Assembly (NCBI GenBank): GCA_946535985.1
Contig: CAMNDY010000001.1
Location: 1 to 64,000, forward strand
DNA from: an uncultured Treponema sp.
Lineage (GTDB): Bacteria > Spirochaetota > Spirochaetia > Treponematales > Treponemataceae
Length of the DNA: 64,000 nucleotides
Direction of reading: 5' to 3'
The first letter of the stretch is position 1. Every line of letters starts with the position of its first letter. The position numbers were made by a program, and so were the translations under genes. Shown in pieces: positions 9,310 to 19,053 of the stretch. The notes beneath the pieces were generated by a model. It made no database searches. It saw only the letters and a program-made list of their open reading frames with translations, and was not told where the DNA came from.

Positions 9310-9588
9310 ATGCAAACAGCAGCATTAGTTTTAGGAATTATTTCTCTGGTTATCGCCATTGGTGGTGGTGCCGCAGGATTAGGTTGGGTTGGCTCCGTTT
9401 GTGGTGTCCTTGCCATTGTTTTTGGTGCCCTGGGTATGAAAGCCGGTGGAGCTCAGAAAAAGACCGCAAAAACAGGTTTGATTCTTGGTATTATCTCTCT
9501 TTGCTGGGGAGTTATTGTTACAATTGCCTGTATTGCCTGTATTGGAACAGGAGCAGGAATAGGAGCAAGCTTAGGTCTCTTTGACTAA
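9310..9588 (+). CDS. Small membrane protein, DUF4190-like
   Basis: 92 aa, LGIISLVIAIGGG..GMKAGGAQKKTAKTGLILGIISLCWG. Confidence 0.65.
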   Translation: MQTAALVLGIISLVIAIGGGAAGLGWVGSVCGVLAIVFGALGMKAGGAQKKTAKTGLILGIISLCWGVIVTIACIACIGTGAGIGASLGLFD

Positions 9589-9656
9589 TTTCAGGGAGCC
9601 GGTTTACGTTCCCTTTTATAAATCTTGGTTTTATAAAGATTCCTCTTTACGGTCTT

Positions 9657-10412
9657 ATGATTGTAACTGGTATTCTGAGCGGAGGCGCAATCTGCAAGAA
9701 ATTATGCTTCCTTCAGAATATCAATTTTTATGATTTTATAATTATTTCTGCACTTGCAGGCAGTCTTGGCTTTGCGGGTGCAAAACTTTTTTTTCTTTTT
9801 GATTATTACGGAGCTGCAAACTTTTTTAAGGTCCTGGGCCAGATGCTTTTTCATCCAAAAACTTCGGGGCTGATTTCCGGAGGTTTTGTTTTTTATGGCG
9901 GCTTGCTTGGAGGATTTGCCGGATATTTTATAGGAGTAAAAATTGCCCGTACAGGACTGACTACTTTTTTAAATACCTTTGCTTTTGCAATTCCATATGT
10001 TCATGCTTTTGGGCGCATAGGATGTTTTTGTGCCGGCTGCTGTTATGGTATAGAGCATCATGGAGGATTTTCTATTGCGGGGCGCTTTCCTGTTCAGCTG
10101 CTGGAGGCATTTTTCTTGTTTGTATTTGCCTTTGTGGTTTTAGCCTTGATCTGGAGGAGGCCCCTTCGACAGGCTCAGGGACCACAGACATCTTTATTTT
10201 TACTTTACATAATCTTTTATTCTATGATTCGCTTTTTTCTGGAGTTTCTTCGAGGCGATGAAGCCAGAGGAAGAATTTCTTTTGCAAATGGACTTTCCTT
10301 TTCAACTTCACAAATCCTCAGTCTGATTTTATTTATGGCAGATCTGACTTTCATTATTATTCTTTTGATTAAAAAAGCTAAAAACGATAAAGTAGAAGTT
10401 AAGGATATTTAA
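9657..10412 (+). CDS. Prolipoprotein diacylglyceryl transferase-like protein
   Basis: HAFGRIGCFCAGCCYG and MIRFFLEFLRGDEARG motifs. Confidence 0.8.
   Translation: MIVTGILSGGAICKKLCFLQNINFYDFIIISALAGSLGFAGAKLFFLFDYYGAANFFKVLGQMLFHPKTSGLISGGFVFYGGLLGGFAGYFIGVKIARTGLTTFLNTFAFAIPYVHAFGRIGCFCAGCCYGIEHHGGFSIAGRFPVQLLEAFFLFVFAFVVLALIWRRPLRQAQGPQTSLFLLYIIFYSMIRFFLEFLRGDEARGRISFANGLSFSTSQILSLILFMADLTFIIILLIKKAKNDKVEVKDI
10162..10185. repeat. VPEPVEG-family repeat inside the Lgt-like CDS (read as LRQAQGP)
   Basis: cccttcgacaggctcagggaccac. Confidence 0.95.
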
Positions 10413-10413
10413 A

Positions 10414-10905
10414 ATGCTCAACACGACGCTATGTTATATAGAAAAAAACAATTCATATCTTATGCTGCATCGTACAAAAAAAGAAAAGGATGTTAACAAA
10501 GATAAATGGATTGGAATTGGCGGAAAGTTTGAAGAAGGAGAAAGTCCTTTTGACTGTATAAAGCGGGAGGTAAAGGAGGAAACCGGTTTTATCTTGAACA
10601 AGGTAGAATACCGTGGTCTTGTCACATTTGTTTCCCGTACAAGCGATGGGGCAGAGCCTTACTACGAACTCATGCATCTTTTCTGGTCTGATGATTTTTC
10701 AAAAGCAGACTCACCTGATTCTCTGGAATTACCGGAATGCGATGAAGGCGAACTGGAATGGGTCCCAAAAGAAAAAATGAATGATCTTCCTCATTGGGAA
10801 AGCGATGAACTTTTCTTAAAACTTATAGATGAGCGATCCCCATTTTTTTCTATTAAAGTCGAATACTTAGATGGAAAAATGACAAAAGCCCTTCAGGAGC
10901 AATAA
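10414..10905 (+). CDS. NUDIX hydrolase (MutT-like)
   Basis: GGKFEEGESPFDCIKREVKEETGF Nudix box. Confidence 0.92.
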   Translation: MLNTTLCYIEKNNSYLMLHRTKKEKDVNKDKWIGIGGKFEEGESPFDCIKREVKEETGFILNKVEYRGLVTFVSRTSDGAEPYYELMHLFWSDDFSKADSPDSLELPECDEGELEWVPKEKMNDLPHWESDELFLKLIDERSPFFSIKVEYLDGKMTKALQEQ

Positions 10906-10906
10906 A

Positions 10907-12157
10907 ATGAAAACTGTAGTAAAAGAACTTTCATACGAAAAGGTCCTTGCCCTTAAACCCCAAAAACTGCAGAAGCCTGTAAAACCCGGACTTTTCTGGC
11001 GCTGGCTTATGCGTCTGCTTGGCAAGGGAGAGTTAAAGGCAACTAACTTTAAAGCAAATTATATTGGCATGGAAAAACTTGGGGCGCATGAACCCTGCCT
11101 TATTCTTATGAATCATTCCTGCTTTACAGATTTACTGATTGCAGAAACTGTTTTTGCCCGCCGTCCTTTTAATATTGTCTGCACCAGCGACGGCTTTGTA
11201 GGAAAGAACTGGCTCATGCGTCATCTGGGCTGCATTCCAACAAATAAGTTTGTTACAGATTTTGTCCTTGTTCGAAACATGAAATACGCTTTTGAAAAAC
11301 TGGGCACTTCTGTTCTTATGTATCCGGAAGCCAGCTACTCTTTTGACGGTACTGCAACTCCGCTTCCTGCAACTCTTGGAAAATGTCTTAAGCTTTTTAA
11401 TGTTCCGGTTGTAATGGTCCGTACTTACGGGGCCTTTGCACGTGATCCTCTTTATAATAATTTACAGAAACGCAAAGTCGACATCTCGGCAGATATAAAA
11501 TATCTTTTGTCTTGCGAGGATATTCAGAATAAATCGACCGATGAACTTAATGAAATTTTAGCCCGCGAGTTTACCTTTGATAACTGGAAATGGCAGAAGG
11601 AAAACAATGTCAAAATTACAGAACCTTTCCGCGCAGATTACCTGAACCGGGTTTTATACAAATGCAGCAGCTGTGGCGCAGAAGGAAAAATGTTTGGAAA
11701 AGGCATTCACCTTACATGCAGCGCCTGCAATACTGAGTGGACACTTTTAGAAGATGGTAGGCTGGATCCTGCAAAACCATATTCTTCTGTACCCGACTGG
11801 TTCCGCTGGGAACGCGAGCAGGTCCGCAAGGAATTAATTGACGGTACCTACAAACTCGAAAGTCCTGTAGAAATCTACATGCTGGTAAATACAAAAGCAA
11901 TTTACCATGTAGGGCAGGGCACTCTCAAACACGATAACAAGGGGTTTGTGCTTGACGGCTGCGAGGGAAAGTTACATTACGAACAGGGGCCGCGCGCCAG
12001 CTACAGCCTTTATTCCGATTACTTCTGGTACGAGCTTGGCGATATGATTTGTATTGGAGACATGAAAACCTTGTATTACTGCTTCCCAAAACAGGCTGGT
12101 GATATTGTAGCAAAAGCAAGAATTGCCACAGAAGAATTGTATAAACTGCAAAAATAA
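10907..12157 (+). CDS. PlsC-type acyltransferase with internal zinc-ribbon-like segment
   Basis: LMNHSCFTDLL (HX4D) and MYPEASYSFDG; CSSCGAEGKMFGKGIHLTCSACNTEW. Confidence 0.8.
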   Translation: MKTVVKELSYEKVLALKPQKLQKPVKPGLFWRWLMRLLGKGELKATNFKANYIGMEKLGAHEPCLILMNHSCFTDLLIAETVFARRPFNIVCTSDGFVGKNWLMRHLGCIPTNKFVTDFVLVRNMKYAFEKLGTSVLMYPEASYSFDGTATPLPATLGKCLKLFNVPVVMVRTYGAFARDPLYNNLQKRKVDISADIKYLLSCEDIQNKSTDELNEILAREFTFDNWKWQKENNVKITEPFRADYLNRVLYKCSSCGAEGKMFGKGIHLTCSACNTEWTLLEDGRLDPAKPYSSVPDWFRWEREQVRKELIDGTYKLESPVEIYMLVNTKAIYHVGQGTLKHDNKGFVLDGCEGKLHYEQGPRASYSLYSDYFWYELGDMICIGDMKTLYYCFPKQAGDIVAKARIATEELYKLQK

Positions 12158-12178
12158 TGTAAACTACTCATAGTTTCT

Positions 12179-12252
12179 GGGGAATTAGCTCAGTTGGCTA
12201 GAGCATCGGCTTTGCAAGCCGAGGGTCAGGGGTTCGAGCCCCCTATTCTCCA
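12179..12252 (+). tRNA. tRNA-Ala (anticodon TGC)
   Basis: Cloverleaf: GGGGAAT/ATTCTCC acceptor, loop TTTGCAA, T arm GGGGTTCGAGCCCC; CCA not encoded. Confidence 0.97.
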
Positions 12253-12282
12253 TTATCTTAATTAAAATCAAGGAAAATTATT

Positions 12283-13947
12283 ATGGCTGACACAATGCAC
12301 GTTTTGGAAAAGAACCCAAACTGGAAGGGTCGTCGTGGTCCTGTCGTTCTTGTAATTATGGACGGTGTAGGATATGGAAAATTCGAAGAAGGTGATGCTG
12401 TAAAAGCTGCCCGCATGAAATATCTGGACTGGTTTACTGCAAACTGTCCTCATACAAAGCTTAAGGCCCACGGAACTGCTGTTGGTCTTCCAAGTGATGA
12501 TGATATGGGTAACTCCGAAGTAGGTCACAATGCAATGGGTTGCGGACGTGTATTTGCTCAGGGTGCCAAGCTTGTAGGTGAATCAATTGCAAACGGTTCT
12601 ATGTTTTCTGCCGACACCTGGAAAAAGCTTGTAAAAAATGTAAACGACAAAAACTCAACACTTCATTTTATTGGTCTTGTTTCTGACGGAAACGTTCACT
12701 CACACATTGACCATCTTAAAGCAATGATTACACAGGCAAGTAAGGATGGAGTTAAAAAGCTCCGCGTACACGCACTTCTCGACGGTCGTGACGTAGATCC
12801 AACTTCTGCCTTAAATTATATTACTCCACTCGAAGAGTTCCTTGCAGGATTTGCCGGCTTTGATTATCAGATTGCTTCTGGTGGTGGCCGTATGTACATG
12901 ACAATGGACCGCTACAATGCAGACTGGTCTATGGTAGAGCGCGGATGGAAAGCCCACGTTCTTGGAGAAGGCCGCAAGTTTGAATCTGCAACTAAGGCTA
13001 TTGAAACTTACCGTGCCGAAGTTCCGGGCGTTCTCGACCAGGATATGCACGAGTTTGTAATTGAAAAAGATGGCAAGCCTGTCGGAACAATCGAAGACGG
13101 CGACAGCGTAATTTACTTTAACTTCCGCGGTGACCGTGCCCTTGAAATGACACGCGCTTTTGAAACTCCAAAGGGTGGCGACCTGCCATTTGACCGTGTT
13201 CGCGTTCCAGCTGTTGAGTACGCTGGTATGATGGAATACGACGGAGACGCTCATGTTCCTGCTCAGTACCTTGTAAACCCACCAAGCATCGACCGCACAA
13301 TGGGTGAATATCTTACAAAGACAGGCGTAAAGCTGTTGGCAATTAGTGAAACTCAGAAGTATGGTCACGTAACATACTTCTTCAACGGAAACAAGCAGGG
13401 CAAGTTTGACGAAAAGCTTGAAGACTATATTGAAGTTCCATCTGACGTAGTTCCATTTGAACAGCGTCCATGGATGAAGTGTGCCGAAATTACAGACAAA
13501 GTTATTGAAGCAATCAAGAGCGGTAAGTATGACCACATCCGCCTGAACTTCCCTAATGGAGACATGGTTGGACACACAGGTGTATTCAACGCAGTAGTTT
13601 GTTCTATGGAAGGAATGGACCTTCAGCTTGGACGTCTTAAGGCAGCAATTGAAGAAGCCGGCGGTATCTTGTGTTTGACTGCTGACCACGGAAACTCAGA
13701 CGATATGTATGAGCATGCAAAAGACGGCAGCGTAAAGAAGGATGCAGACGGTGAGCCAAAAGCAAAAACTTCTCACTCCCTCAACCCTGTTCCAGGAATT
13801 ATCTACGACCCTGAATATAAGGGTGAGTACGACAATACAAAACTTAACGAAGGTCTTGGAATAAGCTCTTGGCCAGCAACACTCATGACTCTTATGGGTT
13901 ACGTGCCTCCTGCTGATTATGACAAGTCTATTATTAATTTGAAGTAA
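12283..13947 (+). CDS. gpmI: 2,3-bisphosphoglycerate-independent phosphoglycerate mutase
   Basis: IMDGVGYG...DDDMGNSEVGHNAMGCGRV...TADHGNSDDMYE. Confidence 0.95.
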   Translation: MADTMHVLEKNPNWKGRRGPVVLVIMDGVGYGKFEEGDAVKAARMKYLDWFTANCPHTKLKAHGTAVGLPSDDDMGNSEVGHNAMGCGRVFAQGAKLVGESIANGSMFSADTWKKLVKNVNDKNSTLHFIGLVSDGNVHSHIDHLKAMITQASKDGVKKLRVHALLDGRDVDPTSALNYITPLEEFLAGFAGFDYQIASGGGRMYMTMDRYNADWSMVERGWKAHVLGEGRKFESATKAIETYRAEVPGVLDQDMHEFVIEKDGKPVGTIEDGDSVIYFNFRGDRALEMTRAFETPKGGDLPFDRVRVPAVEYAGMMEYDGDAHVPAQYLVNPPSIDRTMGEYLTKTGVKLLAISETQKYGHVTYFFNGNKQGKFDEKLEDYIEVPSDVVPFEQRPWMKCAEITDKVIEAIKSGKYDHIRLNFPNGDMVGHTGVFNAVVCSMEGMDLQLGRLKAAIEEAGGILCLTADHGNSDDMYEHAKDGSVKKDADGEPKAKTSHSLNPVPGIIYDPEYKGEYDNTKLNEGLGISSWPATLMTLMGYVPPADYDKSIINLK

Positions 13948-13949
13948 TA

Positions 13950-14006
13950 GATTCCCGGGTCAAGCCCGGGAATGACATGTCATTGTCGGGCTTGACCCGA
14001 CAATCT
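13950..14006. repeat. Tandem pair of palindromic intergenic repeats
   Basis: gattcccgggtcaagcccgggaatgaca + tgtcattgtcgggcttgacccgacaatct. Confidence 0.9.
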
Positions 14007-14023
14007 CAATGCGCGAAGACACA

Positions 14024-14992
14024 ATGGAAAAAATCCGTGCCCAAAGAAACAGGACAATCACTCTTACAGAAGAAGAAAAAAAAGAACTTCGTAACTCCAT
14101 TGTGGTCCTTGACCGAAGTGTGATCCCTGAGCCTGTCGAAGGGCAACTAAGTAAATACATAGACAAAACAATAAATGCCAGCCTGCTCGACGCCCTTCCT
14201 TTCCTCCCGGACGCCTTTGCAGACCTCATTATCATAGACCCTCCCTACAACCTTACAAAAGATTTCAACGGAAATAAATTCAATGCCCGCAGTGAAGAGG
14301 CTTACGACGAATATCTTGCAAGCTGGTTTCCTCAAGTGTGTAAAAAGCTTAAACCAAAGGGCTCTCTTTATTTATGCGGCGACTGGAAATGTACATCATC
14401 CCTTCAGCGGGCAATGGAAAAAGAGCTTACAGTTTTAAACCGCATAACCTGGCAGCGCGAAAAGGGTAGGGGTGCAAAAGCCAACTGGAAAAACGGTATG
14501 GAAGATATCTGGTTTGGGGTGAAAAATCCTGACGACTATTATTTTGATGTAGAAGCAGTAAAGCAGAAGCGCCGTGTAATTGCCCCCTACAAAGTTGACG
14601 GAAAACCAAAAGACTGGGAAGAAAGCGATGACGGAAACTACCGCCTTACTTATCCTTCAAACTTCTGGGATGACATAAGCGTACCCTTCTGGTCTATGCC
14701 GGAGAACACTGACCATCCGACCCAAAAGCCTGAAAAACTTTATGCAAAGTTAATCCTTGCTTCAAGCCGTCCAGGGGACCTTGTATTTGACCCCTTTTTA
14801 GGAAGCGGGACTGCAAGTGTTGTTGCAAAAAAACTTGGACGCCATTACTGCGGAATAGAAATGAACGAAGAATACTGCCTGCTTGCCCAAAAGCGGCTTG
14901 CAATGGCAGAAAAAGATAAATCAATTCAGGGTTACTCAGACGGAGTTTTCTGGGAACGCAACACAGCCCAATTTCAGAAAAAGCAGGGCTAA
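14024..14992 (+). CDS. Orphan DNA methyltransferase (DPPY-type)
   Basis: IIDPPYNLTKDF and DPFLGSGTASVVAKKLGRHYCGIEMN; start set at 14024 (ORF opens at 14009 next to the repeat). Confidence 0.88.
   Translation: MEKIRAQRNRTITLTEEEKKELRNSIVVLDRSVIPEPVEGQLSKYIDKTINASLLDALPFLPDAFADLIIIDPPYNLTKDFNGNKFNARSEEAYDEYLASWFPQVCKKLKPKGSLYLCGDWKCTSSLQRAMEKELTVLNRITWQREKGRGAKANWKNGMEDIWFGVKNPDDYYFDVEAVKQKRRVIAPYKVDGKPKDWEESDDGNYRLTYPSNFWDDISVPFWSMPENTDHPTQKPEKLYAKLILASSRPGDLVFDPFLGSGTASVVAKKLGRHYCGIEMNEEYCLLAQKRLAMAEKDKSIQGYSDGVFWERNTAQFQKKQG
14122..14143. repeat. VPEPVEG-family repeat inside the methyltransferase CDS
   Basis: gatccctgagcctgtcgaaggg. Confidence 0.95.
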
Positions 14993-14993
14993 G

Positions 14994-15677
14994 ATGGCAG
15001 AAATATATTTGATGATGAATAAGCCTGCCGGCTATGTTTGTTCTGCTGCCTCCGATTCTCACAAAACAGTTTATGAACTTTTACCCCCGGAATTACAGGA
15101 CCTTGTAAAAAACGCAAAACGAGGTCACCGCCTGCACACAATAGGCCGCCTTGACGCCGCCACCACCGGTCTGCTGCTCTTTACAACAGACGGAATGTTC
15201 TCTCACACAATTGCCAGCGGTGCCTCTGATTCAGTCCCTGCAGTACCAGAACTAGCCCCTGCGGCACCTGAGCCAGTCCCCACGGTCCCAGTGCCAGCTC
15301 TTGCGGTCCCTGAGCCTGTCGAAGGGCCCTGCAAAAATCTCCTGATCACAAAAACCTATCTTGCCAATTTAAAAAATCCTGTAAATAATGAACTTCAAAA
15401 AGAAAATATTTCAAAAGCTGCTGCCGGCCTTATTCTTCCCCCGGAAAAAAAAGCTCCGGAACAAGAAGCCGCTCCTGCTGAACTTTCTTTTATAAACGAA
15501 AGGACTTGCCAGATTAAGGTCTGTGAAGGAAAGTTTCACGAAGTTCGCAGGATTTTTCGTGCACTTGGAAACGAGGTTATAGAATTAAAACGTATTGCAA
15601 TAGGAAGCCTTATTCTTCCTGATTCTTTGAAGCCTGGGGAATACACAAGCTTTTCTCCTGACCAAATACTTTTTTGA
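14994..15677 (+). CDS. RsuA-family 16S rRNA pseudouridine synthase
   Basis: MMNKPAGYVCSA...GRLDAATTGLLLFTTDG...KFHEVRRIFRALG. Confidence 0.88.
   Translation: MAEIYLMMNKPAGYVCSAASDSHKTVYELLPPELQDLVKNAKRGHRLHTIGRLDAATTGLLLFTTDGMFSHTIASGASDSVPAVPELAPAAPEPVPTVPVPALAVPEPVEGPCKNLLITKTYLANLKNPVNNELQKENISKAAAGLILPPEKKAPEQEAAPAELSFINERTCQIKVCEGKFHEVRRIFRALGNEVIELKRIAIGSLILPDSLKPGEYTSFSPDQILF
15303..15326. repeat. VPEPVEG-family repeat inside the RsuA-like CDS
   Basis: gcggtccctgagcctgtcgaaggg. Confidence 0.95.
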
Positions 15678-15702
15678 CATATAATTTTTAATGCGTTATA
15701 AT
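15674..15702 (+). promoter_or_regulatory. Fully consensus sigma70 promoter TTGACA-N17-TATAAT
   Basis: TTGACA 15674-15679, 17-nt spacer, TATAAT 15697-15702; upstream of the 15795 gene. Confidence 0.8.
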
Positions 15703-15794
15703 ATTAGAATATAAAAATTAAGTCTTATCAAAAAAGTTCTTCAGGCAAGCCTTGTGCAAAGCCGGTGATAATATATTTTGTTTGGAGATTTCTT

Positions 15795-16340
15795 ATGAAG
15801 AGAATTTGTAAAATTTTTGTAGGGTTGATTGTTTTAGCTGGTATTGTAATGACAACAGGCTGTAACTTATTTGATCAGGCGAAAGAAGCTGTAGAAAGTA
15901 CTTATGATACCTGGTATCTTTATACAGGTGATCAGACTATTAGTATTCCTTTAGGTTCCAATGCAGATGATGAAGATGGAGATTCTACAAAATCTTTGGA
16001 TAATGTAGAATTCTATGTATATTATGATGAAGATGATGGGCTTAAAATTGCTGTTCAGGCAGAAACAGAGCAGAATGTTGCTTTGCTTGGAGGATTAGCA
16101 GAAAAGAAAATAACAACATATACTGGTGGAACAAAACAATATTCAAAGGATGATTTTAAACCATATAAATGGGCTGGTATGATATCAACACTTCCTTTTG
16201 AAGAAGCAGATGAACCAGAAGTTTCTGCTCATCCAGATAGATGTATTATTCTTGCAGGTGACGAAGCTGGTGATTTGAAGATCCAATGGAAAAAGGTATT
16301 AAAACAAAAACTTATAGAGGCCCTTCTTGGCGAAGACTAA
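15795..16340 (+). CDS. Hypothetical lipoprotein
   Basis: Signal peptide ending VMTTGCNLF; start set at ATG 15795. Confidence 0.75.
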   Translation: MKRICKIFVGLIVLAGIVMTTGCNLFDQAKEAVESTYDTWYLYTGDQTISIPLGSNADDEDGDSTKSLDNVEFYVYYDEDDGLKIAVQAETEQNVALLGGLAEKKITTYTGGTKQYSKDDFKPYKWAGMISTLPFEEADEPEVSAHPDRCIILAGDEAGDLKIQWKKVLKQKLIEALLGED

Positions 16341-16344
16341 TTCC

Positions 16345-16430
16345 TCCGGGGTCTTAGGGGCAGAGCCCCTAGGCGAAGGGGTAGAGAGCAACGCAGTGCG
16401 AACGAGGGGGAGACTTCCCCCTTTTTTTTG
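16345..16430. repeat. Dispersed GC-rich repeat with ggggcagagcccct ... gggggagacttccccc hairpins
   Basis: Second copy at 51592-51671. Confidence 0.8.
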
Positions 16431-16454
16431 CCCTTCGACTGGCTCAGGGACCAC
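16431..16454. repeat. CCCTTCGACnGGCTCAGGGACCAC repeat (VPEPVEG family)
   Basis: Direct string match to other copies in the window. Confidence 0.9.
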
Positions 16455-16502
16455 AATCTTTTTGTTTGTAAATTCATTTCAACGGGTGTATAATATAATA
16501 TC

Positions 16503-17318
16503 ATGCTAGAAATACTTAATGATCAGGATTATGAAAAATTCCGTAAGGTTATTTATGACCAGTGTGGAATTACTTTCTCGGCAACAAACAGGTCTATTCT
16601 GGATAGTCGTATAAAGGATTTGCTACGTAAAAAGAATATTGCAACTCCGGGCGAATATCTGGACATTGTTTTAAAGAATTCCGAAGAAATGAAGCTCATG
16701 CTCGACTCGGTTACTACAAACCTTACACGTTTTTTCCGTAATCAGCCTCATTTTGATGCTTTTACTAATTATGTAATTCCTGCTGTTATTGAACAGAAAA
16801 AAAAGACCGGCGATAGAATTATCCGTATCTGGAGTGCCGGCTGTTCTACCGGAGAAGAGCCTTACACTATTGCAATGATTATGAAGGAAATCTGTCCTCT
16901 TGGTTTTGATTTTAAAATTACGGCTTCTGATATTTCCCTTAAATCTCTTATGGTTGGTCAGCAGGGATTTTATGGTGATAACAAGGTTGACGGTATTCCT
17001 GCTGATTATCTTACAAAGTATTTTACAAAGGTTGAGGGAGGCTATCAGGTAAAGAAGGAACTTCAGGATAAAATTCATTTCGACTACCATAACCTTATGA
17101 ACGATTCTGGTGCCCGAAATCTTGATGTTGTTTTTTGCCGAAACGTTCTGATTTATTTTGATGAACCTGCTCAGCTTACTGTAATCAACCGCTTCTGGGA
17201 TTCTATGGCAGCACAGTCTTATTTGTTTATTGGTCACTCTGAATCTTTGTTTGGTATGAAGACTCAGTTTGAATTCTTGAAAACTGAATGGGCGTGTTTA
17301 TATAAGAAGAACAGGTAA
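16503..17318 (+). CDS. cheR: Chemotaxis protein methyltransferase CheR
   Basis: RIWSAGCSTGEEPYTIAM...VFCRNVLIYFDEPAQ. Confidence 0.95.
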   Translation: MLEILNDQDYEKFRKVIYDQCGITFSATNRSILDSRIKDLLRKKNIATPGEYLDIVLKNSEEMKLMLDSVTTNLTRFFRNQPHFDAFTNYVIPAVIEQKKKTGDRIIRIWSAGCSTGEEPYTIAMIMKEICPLGFDFKITASDISLKSLMVGQQGFYGDNKVDGIPADYLTKYFTKVEGGYQVKKELQDKIHFDYHNLMNDSGARNLDVVFCRNVLIYFDEPAQLTVINRFWDSMAAQSYLFIGHSESLFGMKTQFEFLKTEWACLYKKNR

Positions 17319-17324
17319 GTTGTT

Positions 17325-18527
17325 ATGGATAAAATTTCGGTAATGATTTGTGATGATTCTGCGCTCATGCGGAATCTGATTGGTCGTATTATTGCTGATT
17401 ATGATGGACTCGAAGTTGTAGCAAAAGCAGAAAACGGTCAGGATTTGCTCGATAAAATTCCTGTTTACAAACCTGATGTTATCCTTCTTGATATTGAAAT
17501 GCCTGTTATGACGGGCCTTCAGTTCCTTGAACAAAGAAAGCTCCGTCACATTGATATTCCTGTTATTATTCTTTCAAGTATTGCCACCGAAGGCGCCTCT
17601 GTTACCATGCGCTGTCTTGAGCTTGGTGCTGCAGATTTTATTACTAAGCCTGGTGGATCTTCTGTTTCTTTAAAAATTACCGATGTTTCTGATGAAATTA
17701 TAGAATATGTTTCAAGTTACGGTGCTTCTTATGCTGCCCTGCATGGTAAACATGTTCCTGATCCTGATTATTTCAGTCACATTATTAAGCTAAAGGCTGC
17801 GACTCGTTTTGTTGCCCAGAAAAAGGGTGAGGATGCTGCTAAGCTTGCGACTATTTCTAAAACAGAGTTTACTCCTCCTGCTTCCTGGTCTGCTCCTAAA
17901 AATAAAGAGCCTGTTGTCATTACTCCGGAGCGTGAAGGTGGCCGCATAGAAATTATTGCTATTGGTATTTCTACCGGTGGTCCAAATGCTTTGCGTGAGG
18001 TGCTTGCAAAAATAGATCCTAACTTAAAGCAGCCTATTCTTATTGTTCAGCATATGCCTGCCGGTTTTACAACTGAATTTGCCGAAAGCTTAAATCATAT
18101 ATGTCCGCTTGAAGTTTCCGAAGCTAAAAACGGAGAACCTGTTCTTGGCGGTCATGTTTACATTGCACCTGGGAACTATCATCTTCTGGTAGAAAAGCGT
18201 CCGCTTAATGCAATTATAAAGCTTACACAGGATGATTTGCGTAACGGACACAGGCCTTCTGCCGACTGGCTCTTTGAATCTGTTGCCCAGCAATATGGAA
18301 ACAAAGCTCTTGGTGTTATTATGACTGGTATGGGCCGCGATGGTGCTGCTCAACTTGCCGAAATGCGTAAAAAAGGTGCCTGGACTTTGGGTCAGGATCA
18401 GGCTTCATGCATTGTTTATGGAATGCCAAAGGTTGCCTGGGAAATGGGTGGAGTTCAGCGTCAGGTTCCATTACAGTGCCTTGCCGATGAAATAAGCCAT
18501 CTTGCCAACGCGCATATTAATTCTTAA
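17325..18527 (+). CDS. cheB: Chemotaxis response regulator methylesterase CheB
   Basis: Receiver domain plus GISTGGPNALREV...QHMPAGFT...MTGMGRDGA. Confidence 0.95.
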   Translation: MDKISVMICDDSALMRNLIGRIIADYDGLEVVAKAENGQDLLDKIPVYKPDVILLDIEMPVMTGLQFLEQRKLRHIDIPVIILSSIATEGASVTMRCLELGAADFITKPGGSSVSLKITDVSDEIIEYVSSYGASYAALHGKHVPDPDYFSHIIKLKAATRFVAQKKGEDAAKLATISKTEFTPPASWSAPKNKEPVVITPEREGGRIEIIAIGISTGGPNALREVLAKIDPNLKQPILIVQHMPAGFTTEFAESLNHICPLEVSEAKNGEPVLGGHVYIAPGNYHLLVEKRPLNAIIKLTQDDLRNGHRPSADWLFESVAQQYGNKALGVIMTGMGRDGAAQLAEMRKKGAWTLGQDQASCIVYGMPKVAWEMGGVQRQVPLQCLADEISHLANAHINS

Positions 18528-19041
18528 TTCCAAGTTCTTTTAGTCTTTTTTCGCACTCTTTTGCTCCAACATGATTGTGGAGTTCCTCGTAGGTGTCGCG
18601 CAGATTATAGAGTGCATTAGCGTCATAAGGGTTAAAGCAAAGAGCACGTTCAAAGTGTTCACAGGCTAAGTCGAATTTTTCCATGTTAAAAAGTGCAACT
18701 CCGGCAATGTTCCATAAGGATGAGTTGTCTGGCGCAAGGTCAATTCCATCCTGACTGTAGGCAAGGGCGGCTTCGTAATCTTCATCATTTATGCAGAGGG
18801 TGCTGAGGGTATCAATAACATCAAGGCGTTCAGGTGCTATGTGAAGTGCCTTTTCGAGCGAGAGACGTGCATTTTTGATGTCGCCAGAGTCTCTGTATGT
18901 CAGTCCCAGGTTGTACCACAAAAGGTAATTATTCTGCTCAATTGTTAAGGCTCTTTTAAAACAGGCAATAGCTTCGTAATAGTCACCACCGTTTGCGAGA
19001 ATTATTGCCTGGTTATTAAGTTTATCTGGTCTTTCTGTCAT
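18517..19041 (-). CDS. TPR repeat protein
   Basis: Repeated TPR patterns, e.g. AIACFKRALTIEQNNYLLWYNLGLTYRDSGD. Confidence 0.85.
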   Translation of the reverse strand: MTERPDKLNNQAIILANGGDYYEAIACFKRALTIEQNNYLLWYNLGLTYRDSGDIKNARLSLEKALHIAPERLDVIDTLSTLCINDEDYEAALAYSQDGIDLAPDNSSLWNIAGVALFNMEKFDLACEHFERALCFNPYDANALYNLRDTYEELHNHVGAKECEKRLKELGIKN

Positions 19042-19053
19042 AGCTGTATACCT

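Noticed and set aside
12811-13689. 292-aa minus-strand ORF
   Set aside because: Antisense to gpmI with no domain-like composition.
16327-16509. 60-aa ORF ending before cheR
   Set aside because: Made almost entirely of dispersed repeat sequence (PSTGSGTT is a repeat frame).
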